Shown: piece by piece, positions 24,868 through 25,379 of the stretch
Layout: each line of letters starts with the position of its first letter
Position numbering within the stretch: the first letter of the stretch is position 1
DNA from: a virus
Length of the DNA stretch: 25,379 nucleotides
Strand: one strand, 5' to 3'
IMG/VR virus record: IMGVR_UViG_3300008448_000572
Coordinates: 1-25,379 of that record
The notes under the pieces: generated by a model
The model's database searches: none
What the model saw: the letters and a program-made list of their open reading frames with translations, nothing else
What the model was told of the DNA's origin: nothing
Translations under genes and position numbers: made by a program

Positions 24868-25373
24868 TATTTAAATCTCTTTACTAATTCTGAATAATCT
24901 CTTGTCAATGCTTTAACAGTTGCATCTTGCAATGCATCTCCTGTTGATTCAAAGTTTGGTGTGTTTTGTGGAATATCATGTATCATTCTGTAATCCATAG
25001 TTTCCCACTCATCTTCCATACTTTGTTGTGGTTGTAGCATATCTAACACACTACCACCTGCTCCAGGCACACCACTTTCTGCTCTTTGTGCGGCAGTGAA
25101 TGGTGTTGTTTGACTCAATACCTCATTTAGTATTGGGTTTTTTGTAAATTCTTTTACTTGTTGAGGTTTTTGTTGTACAATTGGTTGCTGTTTTTTAATA
25201 TTTTTAGGAGCAACTTCTGTCATCTCTCTCAATGTTGGAGTAGATGTTTTCTTTTGTGAATTTAATGTAACTGCACCGGATTTGATTAGCTTTGCTAATT
25301 CTTCTTTAACTTGTTGTTTAACTTCACTCTTAACAACCTCCTTAATTAATCCGACTAATAATTTTGAATCCAT
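24867..25373 (-). CDS. Unrecognised protein upstream of gp25, 168 aa
   Basis: Residues 1-35 form a charged helix (MDSKLLVGLIKEVVKSEVKQ...). Residues 40-90 are Gln/Pro/Lys-rich and probably disordered, and the rest has short predicted helices with GVPGAGGSVLDML and TGDALQDATVKALTRDYSEL. No known family, signal peptide or membrane segment is seen. The stop overlaps the gp25 start (TAATG), so it is translated with the baseplate block and may be an assembly factor or small virion protein. ATG at 25373 leaves only 6 nt of upstream sequence in the window, so its promoter cannot be judged and an earlier start is possible. Confidence 0.72.
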   Translation of the reverse strand: MDSKLLVGLIKEVVKSEVKQQVKEELAKLIKSGAVTLNSQKKTSTPTLREMTEVAPKNIKKQQPIVQQKPQQVKEFTKNPILNEVLSQTTPFTAAQRAESGVPGAGGSVLDMLQPQQSMEDEWETMDYRMIHDIPQNTPNFESTGDALQDATVKALTRDYSELVKRFK

Positions 25374-25379
25374 AATAAT

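Overview
This window looks like part of the genome of a large, contractile-tailed, T4-like virus of a Bacteroidota (probably flavobacterial) host. The tail evidence is a gp25-type and a gp6-type baseplate wedge gene side by side, followed by a run of large Ser/Gly-rich virion proteins. The host evidence is indirect. The DNA is very AT-rich, and start codons are preceded by A/T-rich leaders with no Shine-Dalgarno sequence. One promoter also fits the Bacteroidota TTTG-N20-TAnnTTTG pattern.

Layout, read right to left because nearly everything is on the minus strand. From 25373 to 18810 there is one tightly packed block: an unrecognised 168-aa protein, gp25-like wedge, gp6-like wedge, a DNRLRE-like beta protein, a coiled-coil protein and a Pro/Gly-tailed protein. 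Separate units follow: a 1748-aa baseplate or tail protein with a LamG-like domain (18785-13539), a 207-aa plus 410-aa pair (13490-11626) and a 391-aa relative of the 410-aa protein (11545-10370). Next comes a small unknown gene leading into DNA-metabolism genes: T7-type endonuclease I, a zinc-finger/TOPRIM primase, and a single-chain Mre11-Rad50 (SbcD-SbcC, T4 gp47-gp46) fusion ending at 5586. A 59-codon ribbon-helix-helix-type gene (5426-5605) is the only plus-strand gene. A very large tail-fibre or host-specificity protein starts at 5321 and runs off the left edge with 1773 codons visible.

Regulation can partly be read from the sequence. A 9-mer, ATATTTATA in the sense strand, lies 6-21 nt before five minus-strand start codons, exactly at the gaps wide enough to hold a promoter, and once 47 nt before the plus-strand gene. 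In one case it follows a clear intrinsic terminator. I infer a phage-specific, probably late, promoter element. It is the reverse complement of the T4 late box, not the T4 box itself. The primase and SbcD-SbcC genes have a host-type promoter instead, which fits earlier expression.

There is no gene-free stretch over 300 bases. The longest is the 104-nt divergent region 5322-5425, which holds two copies of the 9-mer and three AAAACTA words. I saw no tRNA, CRISPR array, insertion sequence, integrase or reverse transcriptase. The long plus-strand open frames facing the structural genes are antisense shadows and are left out.
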